DNA from: Melitaea cinxia
Lineage: Eukaryota; Arthropoda; Insecta; Lepidoptera; Nymphalidae
Assembly: GCF_905220565.1 (NCBI RefSeq)
Contig: NC_059402.1
Coordinates: forward strand, 5,705,501 to 5,769,500
DNA: 64,000 bases
Direction of reading: 5' to 3'
The position numbers and the translations under genes were made by a program. The notes beneath the pieces were generated by a model. The model saw nothing but the letters and a program-made list of their open reading frames with translations, was not told the DNA's origin and ran no database searches. Positions 11,133-26,100 of the stretch are shown piece after piece. How positions within the stretch are numbered: the first letter of the stretch is position 1; each line of letters opens with the position of its first letter.

Positions 11133-14100
11133 CAAGATACGCGCGAAAAACATAACCCTTCCTTGGCAGTCGGGTAATAAAACAAATAAACATAGCCTTG
11201 ATACATTGTATTTTAAAACAGCTAAACTCTCAGACATTTTGAAAGATCAGTTTGAGACCGTTCTAAGCTCTCTTTACTAAAGACAACTAACTTATATCAA
11301 TGTATGACCATAATGATAATAAAGCTACATATTTTTTGTCAAAAGCTAACTAATCAAACCGATTTTAAATCATCGTACCCCTAATAAGACTCGGCTCTTA
11401 TTTGAAAGTAGTAAAGTTGACCTTATTAACCAATTAGATATATCTTCAAAAAATCAAATAAAATCGATATAACTAACAATAATATTGGTAACTTATCGTT
11501 ACACGTGTAGGTAAGTCTTTTATTATTGCTATTGCGGATTTATTACATATCAATCGTATTTTATTTCTAAACGACGTAAAATTGTATGGGCATATTTTAT
11601 AATTTGAGTCACGTTGGCCGCCCCTGAGATTATGCACATACCTAGTCACTATGAAAATGCCCAGCACGAAATTGATGAATGGTGGTGAACTTTTGTAATT
11701 GGTTTAAGTATTAAGTATGGGAAGTTAAAGAGATGGCGTTTATTGAGAACAGGCCCCTTTTAGAAACCACATAATAATGACGTGCAATTCAATATTTTAT
11801 ATTGTTTACAACAAACAAAAGCGTAGCAACTATTTATGAGCTGTTGTAACAATACTAGATGAGAATTTCGTAGCCATCAATTCTGTGCAAAAAATATGTA
11901 AATTAAAGCTAATAATTAAAATAATTTGACGCTTTTCATCCAGAGATAACACGTTGTGTCTATTTCATGAAATGAAAAACCGAGCTTAATATATCGAAAA
12001 TCAATCAAAAATTAGTTATCTGAATACGTTGGTATCCTTATCTTAGTATGAAATAAAATTTTATACATATCAACTAACGCCTATGTTTCGAAATTTAACA
12101 TATTTTTTACATCGAATGTATAAAGAAACATATTTATTTTATTTTCAGATATTAAAAGGTGTTAATATTAGTGTACAACGAGGTCAGTCTGTGGCGCTGG
12201 TAGGACATTCGGGCTGCGGAAAGTCGACTATCATTCAACTGATATCTAGATACTACGACGTTGTCGACGGCAGCGTAAGTATTTATCATTTAAATTGCGA
12301 TATAATAATAAAATTATTCACATTGATTTTGATAAGATATATTATTTGTTGTGAAAATCTTGAAAGTACTGGAAAATGAAAGACGTTTCGTCGGGTTGTA
12401 AGTAGCTGATAAATAAACAAGGATGTACTAGTAAAGACCCCATTTATTAGTTGAAAATAAAAATTATGTTGACTTGTTCGAAAAAAAATTGAATAAAGTG
12501 ATGAGTAAGGCAGTTTAGCTATTTTAAACGTGTTTCGTAGCTTTATTATGCAGTTTTTAAGTCAATGTTACGCTATCAGAAAACCATTATAACATAATTT
12601 GTAGTAGGTAAACCAAATGAAGTTGTTGACACACGACCATTGGATCAAAACTGTAATAGAATCGCGCTCAGGGTTGCTTAGACCTCTAATGAACCATCAC
12701 TAAGTACCGCTACGCTTCAGCCTGTAATATCCCACCACTGGGCATAGGCCTCTTTCTCCATGTAAGAGAAGGATCACTGATCAGAGCTTAATCCACCACA
12801 CTGTTCCAAAGCGGGTTGGCGGATATATTCCCTACTGTGAATAACGATCGCTATCAGATGTACATAATAACAACCAGGACCGACGACTTAGCTTGCTCTC
12901 CGAGGTACGGTGGGGAGACCCACAAGGACTGCACAAACACCCAGACCACGGCAAACATCTGTACGGCCAATACAAATGTTTGTCATGTGCGGGGATCGAA
13001 CTATACCGAACTATTTCGAGCGATGTAGGTATACCAGCTGACGTTACCGAAAACAACAAAAATATCAATTGCAATAATTTATTTACTTATCATAATCGTA
13101 AAAGACTTATGGTTGAGTTATGATAAGAAGACTATTAACCTAATATAATCAAACATAACCCGTGCATATCAAATCCTTTTAACAATGTCAACGGTGTTAA
13201 TTGTATAGCATTGTTTTGATTCATAATTTTAGCGAAAAATTTATCTGTTTATTTGGGTATATACTTTGTTTAGATAGTAAAAATCGTAGCTTACTAATAT
13301 ATTTACATATGAGTCACTTTGATAATAAAGCTTATCTTCTTATTTATCGATTTTTTTTATATTTAACGTATCGTAATCATCTACATTTTTGGAACGAAGT
13401 TCCTTACGGCAGGCTTGACATTTTGGCTGGGCGACCGAACAAAAAAAATGTAATACTAAAACCGTAAGAAAAATATCTAACGGAAGTGACGTAATATCAG
13501 TCACACGACTGTATAATATGACGTTTGTAAAACTAAAATATTACTAGTAAACTTTTTTAAATTATTTATGTAATTTTATACTATCAACAAAAATAAATAA
13601 AGACACATTTTTTAATTTCACTTAATAGTTTGAATTATTATTATTATTATTATTATTTTGTTTGATTTATTTTATTTTACGGTATTTGTTATTTTCTAAA
13701 ATACTAAATTTCCTAAATACTTTTATGTACTTAATTAAAAACCACACAACAAAATTAAAAAAAAAAAAACTAGAAAATATATATAAAATTCAATATTTTT
13801 TTTTTCAAATTGTGTTGCTTCTATACTACCTAACCGAAGGAACGAAGTTAGTCATAATTTTATAAAATTAATTTGTAGTAAATTTAAACAATTTGTTACT
13901 ATTACTATTGCGCAATTATACATTAAATAATATGTATATATGTATATTTGTAAATTGTGTACTTATAAGAAATATTTCCGAACAGATACATTTTTTGTAT
14001 CAAAATATTCATGTTTGAAATTACTACTAAGTAGTGTCGTTGTAATTCTTGGGCACATGTAGATACTCGTAAAAATGTAAGAAGCATTTCATTACTTATG

Positions 14101-17100
14101 TAAATAAAAACGTATCGCTTAATGTGTTGCTAAGCGTAAAACTAATAATTTATAGAGGGTTGGATTTAGAGGTCTCGAGGCCTCGGGGCAACAAAGAAGT
14201 GGAGGCGGTCCCCTTGGCCCTAAATTATTTTCCCAATAAAATGGTCAATTTTTTTCAGTCGAGTTTTTCAATAAATATATTACTTTGAAACCAAGTATAG
14301 ATTCTTTTATTTATTTATTTATTACTTTCTTGCATAAATATAGTCAAACACTTTTATATACTAAAAAAAAGGGAAAAAATCAGCAGTACAAAAATAAAAT
14401 TAAACAAAAACAAACAAAGGTTATATATAAAAAAAAAAAACCTTTCAACTCTGCTGCTAAGTCCTACAAAAAGGTTCTCAAAAGGGCTCGTTACAACCGC
14501 ATTAACCGCATTGGTGCCAAATTAGCTTCCTATCCGTGTGGAAGTAAAGCTTTTTGGTCGCTGTCTAAGTCGGTGGAAATGAATTTTTGCCGTCCCTCGC
14601 TGCCTCCTCTGCTGAAGCCAGATGGGTCGCTGGCCATTACTGCGACAGACAAGGCTAACCTTTTAGCAAACCTGTTTGCGGAAAATTCGCACCTTGATGC
14701 TGGTAGTGCCTCACCTCCTCGACATCCACCTTCCAACTGCGCTATGTCCGATATATGCATTCACCAAACGGTGGTTTTGAGAGCGCTCCGCAATTTGGAT
14801 GCGAATAAGGCTAGTGGCCCTGACGGGATACCAGCTAGAGTTCTTAAAACATGTGCTCCTGAGTTGTCTTCGGTTCTAACGCGCTTGTACCGCCTCTCTC
14901 TAAAATCAGCTCAGGTTCCTAAAGCTTGGAAGATTGCCAATGTACAACCTGTACCTAAAAAGGGTAGTCGTGCCGACCCGGCTAACTATAGACCAATCGC
15001 TATCACCTCCATACTGTGTAAAAGTTTGGAGCGCATACTGAACGATAAGCTCCTTGCATACCTCGAATTGAATGACCTCCTGTCTGACCAGCAATACGGT
15101 TTCCGCCGTAACAGGTCGACGGGGGATCTTTTAGTGTATGCCTCGCACATCTGGGGTGAAGCCTTGGATAAGCACGGAGAGGCGCTAGCCGTCTCACTTG
15201 ATATCTCGAAGGCATTTGACCGGGTCTGGCATGAGAGCCTATTGAGTAAGCTTTCGACTTACGGAATACCCCCTAGCCTGTGTGGCTGGATATCAGATTT
15301 CCTGAGTGGGCGATCATTTCGGGTGGTCTTGGATGGCTCCTCGTCTGATTTGATGGCGGTTAATGCCGGTGTCCCTCAGGGATCAGTTCTCTCCGCAACC
15401 CTCTTCTTGCTTCACATTAATGACCTCCTCAAGCCCGGTATCTTTGGATACGCGGACGACAGCACTGTTACGGAGAGATACATGTCCAGTCCCCAAGCTG
15501 GTGGGGCTGAAACTCTTGAGCATAGAGAGGCTCTGGTTGAACGCATGAATTTGGCTTTAAAAGAGGTATCCGACTCGGGTGACGCCAACCTAGTCAAATT
15601 TAATGCTCTCAAAACGCAAGCGTGTCTTTTCACCGCTAAACGGAGTCCATTCCCTTTAGCTCCGACTTTCCGGGGTATATCTGTACCGATCACCGATAAT
15701 ATTGATCTTTTAGGCATAAATATTTCGTCTAATATGAACTTCAGACAATGCATAGAATCCAAGGCAAAAATTGCCGGTAAGAAACTTGGTATCCTTAATA
15801 AAGTCAGGCAGTACTTCACACCGGAACAGCTTCTCACTCTGTACCAAGCACAAGTTCGATCGAGTATGGAGTACTGCAGTCACTTATGGGATGGCTCTGC
15901 CAAGTACCGGCTTGCTGCTTTGGAGTCTGTGGATCGACGCGCCAGAAGACTCATCGGTGACGAACCACTGGTTAACTCTAGACTACAAAGTCTTGAACAT
16001 CGGCGCAAGGTTGCCTGTCTGTCTGTATTTTACAGGATATATTTCGGAGAGTGTGCCCAAGAGCTGCACAATTTGGTTCCACCATCACCATTCTACCACC
16101 GAACCGCTAGGCATCGCTTGAGTATGCACCGCTACGTGGTTGAAATTCCACGATCTCGCACTAAGCGTTTTGTTTCCTCTTTCTTAATACGCACCGCAAA
16201 AATCTGGAATGCCCTTCCGGCTTCCGTTTTTCCAAATGATTACAACTTGGGTATTTTCAAATCAAGAGTGAACAGGCATCTTCTAGGCAAGCGCGCACTA
16301 TCTTAGACTGCATCTTCACTTACCATCAGGTGAGATCGCGGTCAAGCGCTAGTCTATATATTTAAAAAAAAAAATATAGCAAAAAAATTGTTATAGCTTT
16401 TGTTTTTGTAAATTAATTATTTATAAAATTATATATAGGTATATATATGACGGCTTTAATTTTGAAACAATGTCAACATGATTGACGCGGACGGTCGGTA
16501 ATTTTTTTTAATTTCAAATCAACTTATATATAAATATTTTTTTATAATTTTATAAAATGAGTTACGGAACCCTGAATGTGTGAAAATGTGCTGGCGTACC
16601 AAACTCATGGAATCTTCCCAAGCGACCACTTGGCGACCACCTGGCGACCAGGAGTTCTCCGTATTAGCCTTTCAATGCCCCACTGTCTTAATTTCTCACC
16701 TTTTTAATTGTAATATTATTTTGATCATTGTTTAGTCCTGCTTTGACTAAAGCAGTCGTTAGTTGTAAGATTTAGTTATAAGATAATTATTATATTAATA
16801 TATAATTAATAAATATTCGGTTTTTTTCAACCTCGTGACTGCTGTAAACGTAATTAGTGATAATTCTTATAAATAAATTAATTATTATACTTATTTAATG
16901 CGAATTATTCGCACGGGTATAGCTAGTATAAATACGACTTTAAAAAACCTTATGCACACACACACACAGAGTTGAGATCGTTTTGCCCGACGCGCGACCC
17001 AACGACCCATCTATGATGATTTTGGTAATGAAACGAATGTCGTGGAATAAACAATTATTTTTTATTTGTTCATCATTTGATGAACAAACATATTTATGTT

Positions 17101-20100
17101 TGGTAATTAATTGAATCAGGTGCTACTTTGCGGAAATCCATTTCGAGCTAATGTAAATTAGGTACATTATATTATTGAAAGAACAAAAATAAAGAGTCGA
17201 GACACGAAATCGAATACCCAACCTGTTTTTTGGCTGCGGGCGAGTACCACCCCACTCAGCCATTGAACCACTGAAATACTTCCTAAAAATGGGGAGTAAT
17301 TTGCAAGTGCTTATCAGGGTCATTTGAGATTTCGATATTTTACTGATTACCTGATTGGAATGAACAAATATAGATCGATGATTTCTCTTAATATTGAATG
17401 TAATCATCTTTGTACAAAGTACTGTAGGTAAAGGTGAAACGAGAAAAAAAACATGAAAGGAAAAGTATTTTACTAGTGTTTACTAGTCTAAATTTGATTT
17501 TTTTCCGAAGTCTCTATTATGTAGACCCGGGGCTGTAGTCCCTGTTGTCCTCCCTAAATCCGGCCCCGAATTTATAGGTTTTTGTAAAATAAATAATTAA
17601 TAAAATTGCCTATAAATTAAGGAAATGCAACGATTAGTCCAACTGTACTCGTCTGACAGTTCGCAACATCAATCCGGTCAGCTAATACTATAATATATAG
17701 ATATCTATATATAAACTTATAATAATATTAATTATAGGTCACCATAGACGGCAATGATGTCAGAAATGTATCAGTGCGGTGGCTCCGCGCGCAAATTGGT
17801 CTCGTTGGTCAAGAGCCAGTGCTGTTCAGCACCACGATTAGGGAGAACATTCGCTACGGCCGCGAGGACGCTACCGATGAAGATATCGAGAAAGTCGCGC
17901 GTCAAGCCAATGCTCACGAGTTTATTATGAAACTACCCTCGGTAAGTGCCTCCTAATTTCACGCTCGTGATCTATCTTATAATATCACGCTCTTTAAAGT
18001 TACGTAGGTAACTTATCACTTTTTAATATTTCATTTTATAGGTAACTTCTACAATTATTTTTAACCGACTTCAAAAAAGAGGGAGATTCACAATTCGACT
18101 GTATTTTTTTATTTAATTTGTATGCTACCTCAAAACTTTTGTCTTGGTGAACCGATTTCAATGATTTTTTTTTTTATAATCGAAAGGTGATGCTTGTAAT
18201 GTGCTCTCATTTCGATTTGATCGAGATCTGATAAGGATTTTGGAGTAGTCTTTGATAGCGAAGTCGATGTATTTGATGCCGGTTTTTTTCGTTTGCGAGC
18301 AAACACAATTAGAAAAAAATAAAGATTCAGTTTTGATCGGGTTTCTTTTAAGGGTACTGTAAAAAATTTCCTCAATGTTATAAAATAAATACAATTTAGT
18401 TCTATCGACTAGGGTTTTAAGCATTTTTTATTTATCACTAAAATGCTCACCCTCTCGCATTAATACATACTTCGGCTTTTAGGTAATATGGTAAATATTA
18501 ATATTCTTCCCATGCAATTTTAATTTAATAAATTCGGATTAGTACAAAAATATTATAATGAAAGAAATATAAATATAACTAAGAAATACATGAAACTATA
18601 GTAACGGTAATCAAGAAAGTTATCATTTTCTATGGTCTTAAGAAAGGAGGCGTGGAAAAAAGTAAGTATTTCGACATTGAATTTCGATTTGGTACACTAC
18701 ACACACGTACACGATTCCATATAAGTATAAAGATACTACACAAACGCGAGATGTAATGTACGTGCCGGCTTTAATTAATGCGCTTGTACCTACCAGGGCT
18801 ACGACACGCTGGTCGGCGAGCGCGGTGCATCGCTCTCAGGAGGTCAGAAGCAGAGGATCGCCATCGCCCGTGCACTCGTCCGCAACCCGCGTATATTACT
18901 GCTCGATGAAGCAACCAGTGCACTTGATACATCTTCTGAGGCAAAAGTCCAGAAAGCATTGGATAAGGTACATATTTGTTACAATATTTTTTCTTCCTAT
19001 GACACTCGATGAAGATATAAGTTTACTTAAGTTCTTGCCAAATGTTCCGGTTTTCTGCAATTATCACTCGATCTTTGTTTTCACGAGGTCTCTAACGTCT
19101 TAGAAAAGCTGAAATTTGCGGACTACGTAACTAACCGTTTCTTCCGAAAACTTTATAGATAATAATCCGTTTGTCTAATTGTAAGATTAGTTGATCAATA
19201 GCTTTTAAACATTTCTTCTCTTGATAAAATGAGTGTGAACATCTACCTCATATTAAGATACGATTGCTTTTAAATATAGATTTTATTGCAAAAATTTTTG
19301 CGAAGCCTTGAAAGAGCAAAGCTATAACATAACATAATCCACGGCATAGCGATTAGATTTACAACCTAAGTGTACATTTTTTGTCCATGCAAACCTTTCT
19401 TTAATCTTCAAAATGCCGAACGCCTTCTTCAGTATCAGTTTATTTCTACCTAATTTGAAACCATTATGATTTGGACCAGGCTTGCGGATTCGATTCCCGC
19501 TCGGGATGAATATTTATATCTACAAATATTTCTTTCCGGTTTGAATATCTGACCTTGTGGGTCTCGTGCCTTGGAGAGCACGTTAATTCGTTGGTCCCGG
19601 TTATTATCATTGATAGCGATTTTTACTTATAGTAGGGAATATATCTGCCAACCCGCAGTGGAGCAGTGTGGTAGATAAATCTCCACGCTTTCGCTTAGAT
19701 ATATGGAGAAAGAGGTAATTGTCCCGTATACGAGTGCATACTGAAATTAATCTCAATGTCTTCGTACTCACAGGCTCAAGAAGGACGCACAACGATAGTC
19801 GTCGCACACAGACTGTCGACGATTAGGAATGTCGACAAAATTTATGTCTTCAAAAGTGGAAATATCGTAGAATGCGGAAGTCACGAGGAACTTATTAGTC
19901 AAAAAGGACACTACTATGATATGGTTATGTTACAAGCTTCTCCGGATATGAATGAATCGGGTCTGAATATTTTTTTTTTTCAGTTATAATCGTCTCACTT
20001 GCTTACTTATCTATAAATTTACATAATATTTCTTTATTTTTTATAGTAGATAATAATTAATATCATTTTATATTTAAAAAAAAAAAAACGAATTTGTAAA

Positions 20101-23100
20101 ATACGTAAGTTTTTATATTTTTGCCAAATTTAAAAAGACCTGAATATGGTTTAAATGAAATAATGTTACTGTTCCAAAACTTTATTTTAAAATAAATATT
20201 ACACTTTTACAGATAAACGCGACGTATTAGACCGTACCGTGTCAATTAAAAGTGAAAAAGATGAAGACGAACACGTTGAAACGCGCATTTTAGTAAGTTT
20301 TATCATCAATGACATGACATGAAACATTTTATATGTTAAACTAGCTGACCCGGCGAACTTCGTATCGCCTAACACAAACTTTATCGTATGGTATTAAAGT
20401 TCAAATTGACTTTTAAGTATTATCATAAATCTTTTGTATGGGAGTATAGAAAAGTGTTGTTTTTAGACTTTTTCAGGAAATTTAAATTTTTTTTTTAGAA
20501 TTTTTCTCTCCGTAAGAACCATCTTCGTACTTCAAGGAATATTTAAAAAAAAAGAATTAGCGAAATCGGTCCAACCGTTCTCGAGTTTTGCGCTTAGCAA
20601 CACATTCAGCGACTCATTTTTATATTATAGATAATCAAAACTATTTAAACATCATAAAATCTTTATTGTACAATAACTCAACGGTTTTTAATACAACACG
20701 TATTCCAACGTTTAGCTATCGCAAACAATATTAATAAAATATGTCACTAAAACAGCGATTAATTAGACGTTTTTACGAAACTGGCTTTAAAAACTACCTA
20801 TCAGCCAGATTAACTTATAGTTTCGATATTAGGCTTGTGGTATGAAAGAAATATAGGGAGTGAAATCTTGTGAAACAGTAACACTTACCTGCACTGAGAG
20901 TGACATTTTGCCACGCAACATCTCTTGTGACAAAGAAAGAGATTTTTTGAAGTTATATACTTCTTTTGGTGCGTTAGGGAAAAATCATAAGAGTATTACG
21001 ATGCGCGCGCACACCTTCATGAAAAAAACCGACACCCTGAAGTTAGCAACGAAGAAGAAGTTGGCAACGTGGAGTTAGCTAGCCAATGAAGTACAACTTC
21101 TTGCGTGCGTACATATAGATACACACACTTTTTTTAATATCACGGTAATCATTCTTAGGGACTAAACTACAGTCGCGTGTCAAAATTGACACACACACAC
21201 TTTTTATTATTACAGGAAAGTGATACAACTACGGAGATACCAGATGTTTCTTTCGCTCAAGTAATAAAGCTAAACGCGCCAGAGTGGAGGTCGATTACAG
21301 CGGCTAGTATCAGTTCCTTAGTCAGTGGATTTGCTATGCCGCTGCTTGCTGTTATTCTCGGTGACTTTATTGGTGTAAGATTCTTTTTTACATATTTAAA
21401 ACCAATCATTGAATAGTATGCTAGAAATGACGTGAATGTAGTGGATTCACTACGATTTAACACAACAAAATACTATTTATTACCTTACCATAGACAACCA
21501 TAGACAATAAATTATAATATTGAATTATATTAGGAACTGTTTGATATTTTAAATACACAACATCATATTACACACATACATTACAATTCATTTTAAATTG
21601 AAAAGTTTGAGCATAAACTTTCCAACAATTTTTATTATCTTTAATATGTTTATGGTCAGAAAATAATTACGAATATCCAGAATAGTATTAAAAATATTTA
21701 AATAAATATGACCTATTTCAATTACAAAGAGAAGTCAGATCAGAAGAAGATATGGAAATTCAAAGTTAATATTTAATATTTAAAATTTTGTGAATCTCCC
21801 CACCGTGCCTGGGGGAAAGAGGCCTATGCCCAGCCGTGGGATATTACAAGCTGAAGCGTACATTTAATATTTTCAGGTTCTCTCAAATCCAGACACAGAA
21901 GCGGTTACGGCTGAAGTACGAAACTATGCATTTATATTTATTTGTGTTGGGGTTTTCTCTGGAATCACCAATTTTATTATGGTATGTTTTTATCTAAAAA
22001 AACAATAACACAGCGTTATAAAAAATAATATTTTTTATAATTACCACACTCATAAAGCTTTTCTAAAGCGAAATACCAAATTATGTTCTTTATTTCTCAT
22101 CACAGGAACAAATGATGAATTTTAATGTATTTTTATAAAAAATGATTGATTAAAAAACGAGTGTACTTTAGACTAGACGACTGAGTAAAACTTCTTTAGC
22201 TCTTACAATAATATACGAAACGTAACTCTCTCTCTTTCTACCTTCACTAACTTAAATCTCCCTCTCAACTTCCGTTCGTCACGCCTGATCACACATTTCG
22301 TAACACTCTCATCACGCATTCACTAGCTTACTCCCCAAGTCAAGCGTGCGTAAAGAAGTTTTACTTCATAAGTCGGTTTTATGTAACGGATGCTATGAAA
22401 GATATTTAAGGCACATTAACGTTACACATAAAATCTATGATTCCAGAAGACACAAATACCTACTGACTTCGATAACTTTTTGATTTAAAAATAAATTAAC
22501 ACCTAAAAATAAATTTCTTAAAATTTGGTTAGGTTGGTAGGTTTAATTTAATAGGACGTTCTACCAATTAAGCTATAAATAGGTTTCTCTAAGCATTGCT
22601 ACTTATGTTCTGTGGCCTCATTACTGTGTCATTATTATATCACTAGTTTATCATATTTTAGGTGTCTATGTATGGAATCGCAGGTGAACATTTGACTGCT
22701 CGATTAAGGAAGCTAATGTTTCAAAAACTGCTTCAACAAGAAATCGGTTTCTTTGACGATAAGAACAATTCCACGGGAGCTTTATGCGCTCGACTTTCCG
22801 GAGAAGCGGCGGCTGTGCAAGGGGTGAGATTTTTAGAATAATTACCTTAAATATTTGTTTTATTGTATTTACAGTGTGTATTATTAAAGCAGAGAAATTA
22901 CGAAACTAATCATTTTTGAAAAAACCTTCTGCAGAAACCCCTTTTATGAAATGTGACATACAATTAACTTAAAATTGATAATAAAATACATATTTATACA
23001 TAATCAATGCATGTATTAAAATTTAGTACTCATAGGGTTTTTGGTGTGGTTTGAGTCTTATGAGCTTTAACTTTTATTTATTTTTGACGACGCGTTAGCG

Positions 23101-26100
23101 CAGCGGTAATAGCACTGGCTATTGCGCTGGCCGTGGCGGGTTCGATTCCCGCTCACGACAGACATTTGTATCGACCATATAGATGTTAGACGTGATCTGG
23201 GCGTTGTGTTTGTGTATTGTATGTGTTTTCGGACCCCCAACACAAGAGAAAATCCTACTGGGGGATCCGTTGAGTGTGAAGCGTTTATTAATTGTTAAAC
23301 TTTTTAAAACAAAAATTATTGAATTCAGATCTTCAGGTTAGTTATTTCAAAGGAATTAATTTAATTATAATATATATCTAATATATTTAATTATAGTATA
23401 GATTTATTTTCTTGAATTTTAGGCAACAGGTCAAAGAATTGGTACAGTTCTTCAAGCGTTTGGTACGTTTAGCTTCTCGCTCGGCGTCTCGCTGTATTAT
23501 GAATGGCGTTTGGGTCTTGTCGCTTTAGCTTTCGTACCATTAATTGCAGCTGTGCTTTACAAACAAGGTCGGATGATTACTGCTGAATCGTTTGGTACTG
23601 CTAAAACAATGGAATCGAGTTCAAAGGTACGGTTTTTTTCGATATAACTATTTTTTTATATTTATTAAATAAAAAAATGCCTGAAAATTTTGTCATTAGC
23701 TTAGCTAGAGTATCATTTCATTGGACATATAAATTGAATTAGCTATTAATACAGATATAATTTCTGGACATACGGTTAGACTTCCCGATTATGCATTTCA
23801 TCTATCTTATGTTATTATCTATAACGAATTTTTTTTATAGAATTATTCGACTTTTTTTCCGTGTTTTCCACTTATCTTTTGTAATAGGTGGCTGTAGAGG
23901 CAGTCGCAAACGTTCGAACTGTCGCTTCTTTGGGTAGAGAGACAACCTTCTTAGAAGAATACGCTAAGCTACTTATGCCAGCTCTTACGATCGCTAAACG
24001 ATCGTGTCACTGGAGAGGTATCGTCTTTGGCCTCTCACGTGGACTCTTTAACTTCATATATTCAGCTACTTTGTATTACGGAGGACAACTCATGGTGTAT
24101 GACGGAGTTGCATACGACGTAATTCTTAAGTAAGTTAAACAATTTAATTTTATTTTTGTTTGGTTCATAATTTACTAAAGCTTTTTTTAACAATCAAAAT
24201 TTACTATTCGTATTTTCAAATATCATAATATCGATTGAGAATATTCGTAGCGGTTAGTAAGTTTATTGATCTTTTGGTACTGCCACCAGTAAAATATTCT
24301 ATACGTACTTATACGGAATTGAAGTTATTGTGCTAATACATACATTTTTCTCTAAAGGTCTGCTCAAACTCTCTTGATGGGCTCGTCATCAGCGACACAA
24401 GCTTTCGCCTTTGCTCCTAACTTCCAGAAGGGATTTAAGGCTGCAGCACGTGTCATCGTAATATTGAATCGAAAGTCTAAGATCGCGGATCCAGACCAAG
24501 GTGGAGTCGAAAGCTTCGTAAGTTTTTTTAAATGTGTCAACTTTATTTAACCACAAAAAATAATTACAATTTTACATCAAAAATAATTAGAATTAATTAG
24601 TTTTCAATGCATCTATTATTTTTTGTAATTCACGAGTAGAAGGATATCGTGATTTTCCTTCTACTAATTGGGTCTTAGAAGTAACGATAGGTAGGGTATG
24701 AAAACAAAATGAAAACTCAAATAAGCAAATAACCACTTCTCTTAGAAAAAAATGATGTACAATAAAGTTGTACAAACATATTTTATTTTCAGAATGGAAC
24801 GGGTGAGGCGAGTTTACAAAACGTACAGTTCAAATATCCCACGCGACCGCTTATACAAGTTCTCAAGAACTTTAACCTTGAAATAGAAAGTGGAAAAACA
24901 ATAGCACTGGTCGGCGCCAGCGGATGTGGAAAGAGCACAATCATCCAACTGCTCGAGAGATACTATGACCCAGATGAGGGCATTGTGGTAAGATCATACT
25001 TATAAAGTTATCTGAGTTTTTTTATAGTTACTAATTTGGCAAACAGTGGATACCTGACGGTAAGCGGTAACCTTAGCCTAGTTTAGTTGTTTAGTTTAGT
25101 TGTGGGCTCGGTTTTCCGTATTTAGACACAAAAGTGGTCCGTTATGCTTGAAAAGAGGGCCGACTAGTTCAATCAGCCCTGCTCTCCTTAGCCTATGAAC
25201 GACTGCAACACCAAAAACATTGCAAGTACGTTGCCGAGACTCCACAACCTCTCCAAGAGCTCTAGCTATCTTACTCACCACACGAATACAACAACTTGAG
25301 AGCAGTATTTTTCAGGTGTATTTTTCTGTAAGATTATACTATACTTCCCTGATCGAACTGCTCCAAATTTTTAACAGGATATTTCCTACTGTGCCATACC
25401 TCAATAAAATTACTATTAATAGTAAGAACTTATTACTTAAATATCTGGAATTTTAAATAGTGTAAAATAAAAACTTTAAAAATATAAATCTTCGTTTTTA
25501 GGCTCAAAATGACATACCTTTACCAAAGTTAAGACTTGCCGATGTGAGAAAGTCCATCGGATTCGTGCAACAAGAGCCGGTCCTATTCGACCGCACTATT
25601 GCAGAAAATATTGCGTATGGTGACAATTCGAAGCTCCTTAAAATGGATGACATTATAGAGGCCGCAAAGCAAGCTAATATACATAACTTCATCGTTTCTT
25701 TACCCATGGTAAATAAACATGCATTATTATATTAATACTAGCTGACCCAGCCGCGCGTTACTGCGGCTCAGTAATTATAATTTACTAAAATATATGTAAA
25801 TTATATATTCAAACGTGCCATCGATAATCTAGAAATAGAAATACGGCGCCATCTACCGGATATTTATGCAACTTTGATGCCAAGCCGCACTTAGAATCAA
25901 TAATTAAGATAAAAACTACCCTATCTCTCAAGTTCGACCAAATTACAGCTGCTTACAAAATTTGATAAAAATCGGTTCAGTTGTTTCGGAGTTTATCGCT
26001 AACATATACTACTACTAACTATACTATATCGTGAGACGCAATTTTTATATGTATATAAATTATTTATATTGAAATATTTACGCCATTACATTATTTTTTA

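Larger units (their letters stand above)
12149..20292 (+). other. ABCB block 2: NBD1 and acidic linker
   Basis: NBD1 is spread over exons at 12149-12274 (Walker A), 17738-17941 (Q-loop GQEPVLF), 18797-18967 (signature, Walker B, D-loop SALD) and 19774-19960 (H-loop AHRLST). The linker exon 20213-20292 encodes a charged segment with KSEKDEDEHVE, the position where P-glycoproteins have a regulated linker. The donor after 19960 is weak (GTCTGA), although its phase is right. Confidence 0.88.

Noticed and set aside
11090..11140. CRISPR-like repetition (ACATACATAC)
   Set aside because: It is a simple tetranucleotide microsatellite within the inverted-repeat arm. No spacers; this is a eukaryotic genome.
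17165..17285. Possible tRNA-like unit on the minus strand (TTCAATGGCTGAGTGGGG, GGTATTCGATTTCG)
   Set aside because: The B-box is imperfect and no cloverleaf closes. It could be a decayed SINE head but I cannot support it.
20860..21078. 72-codon frame in an ABCB intron
   Set aside because: No family likeness; the GAAG-rich part looks like transposon debris.
23091..23165. Functional tRNA gene
   Set aside because: The A and B boxes are good, but the acceptor ends do not pair and a SINE body follows.
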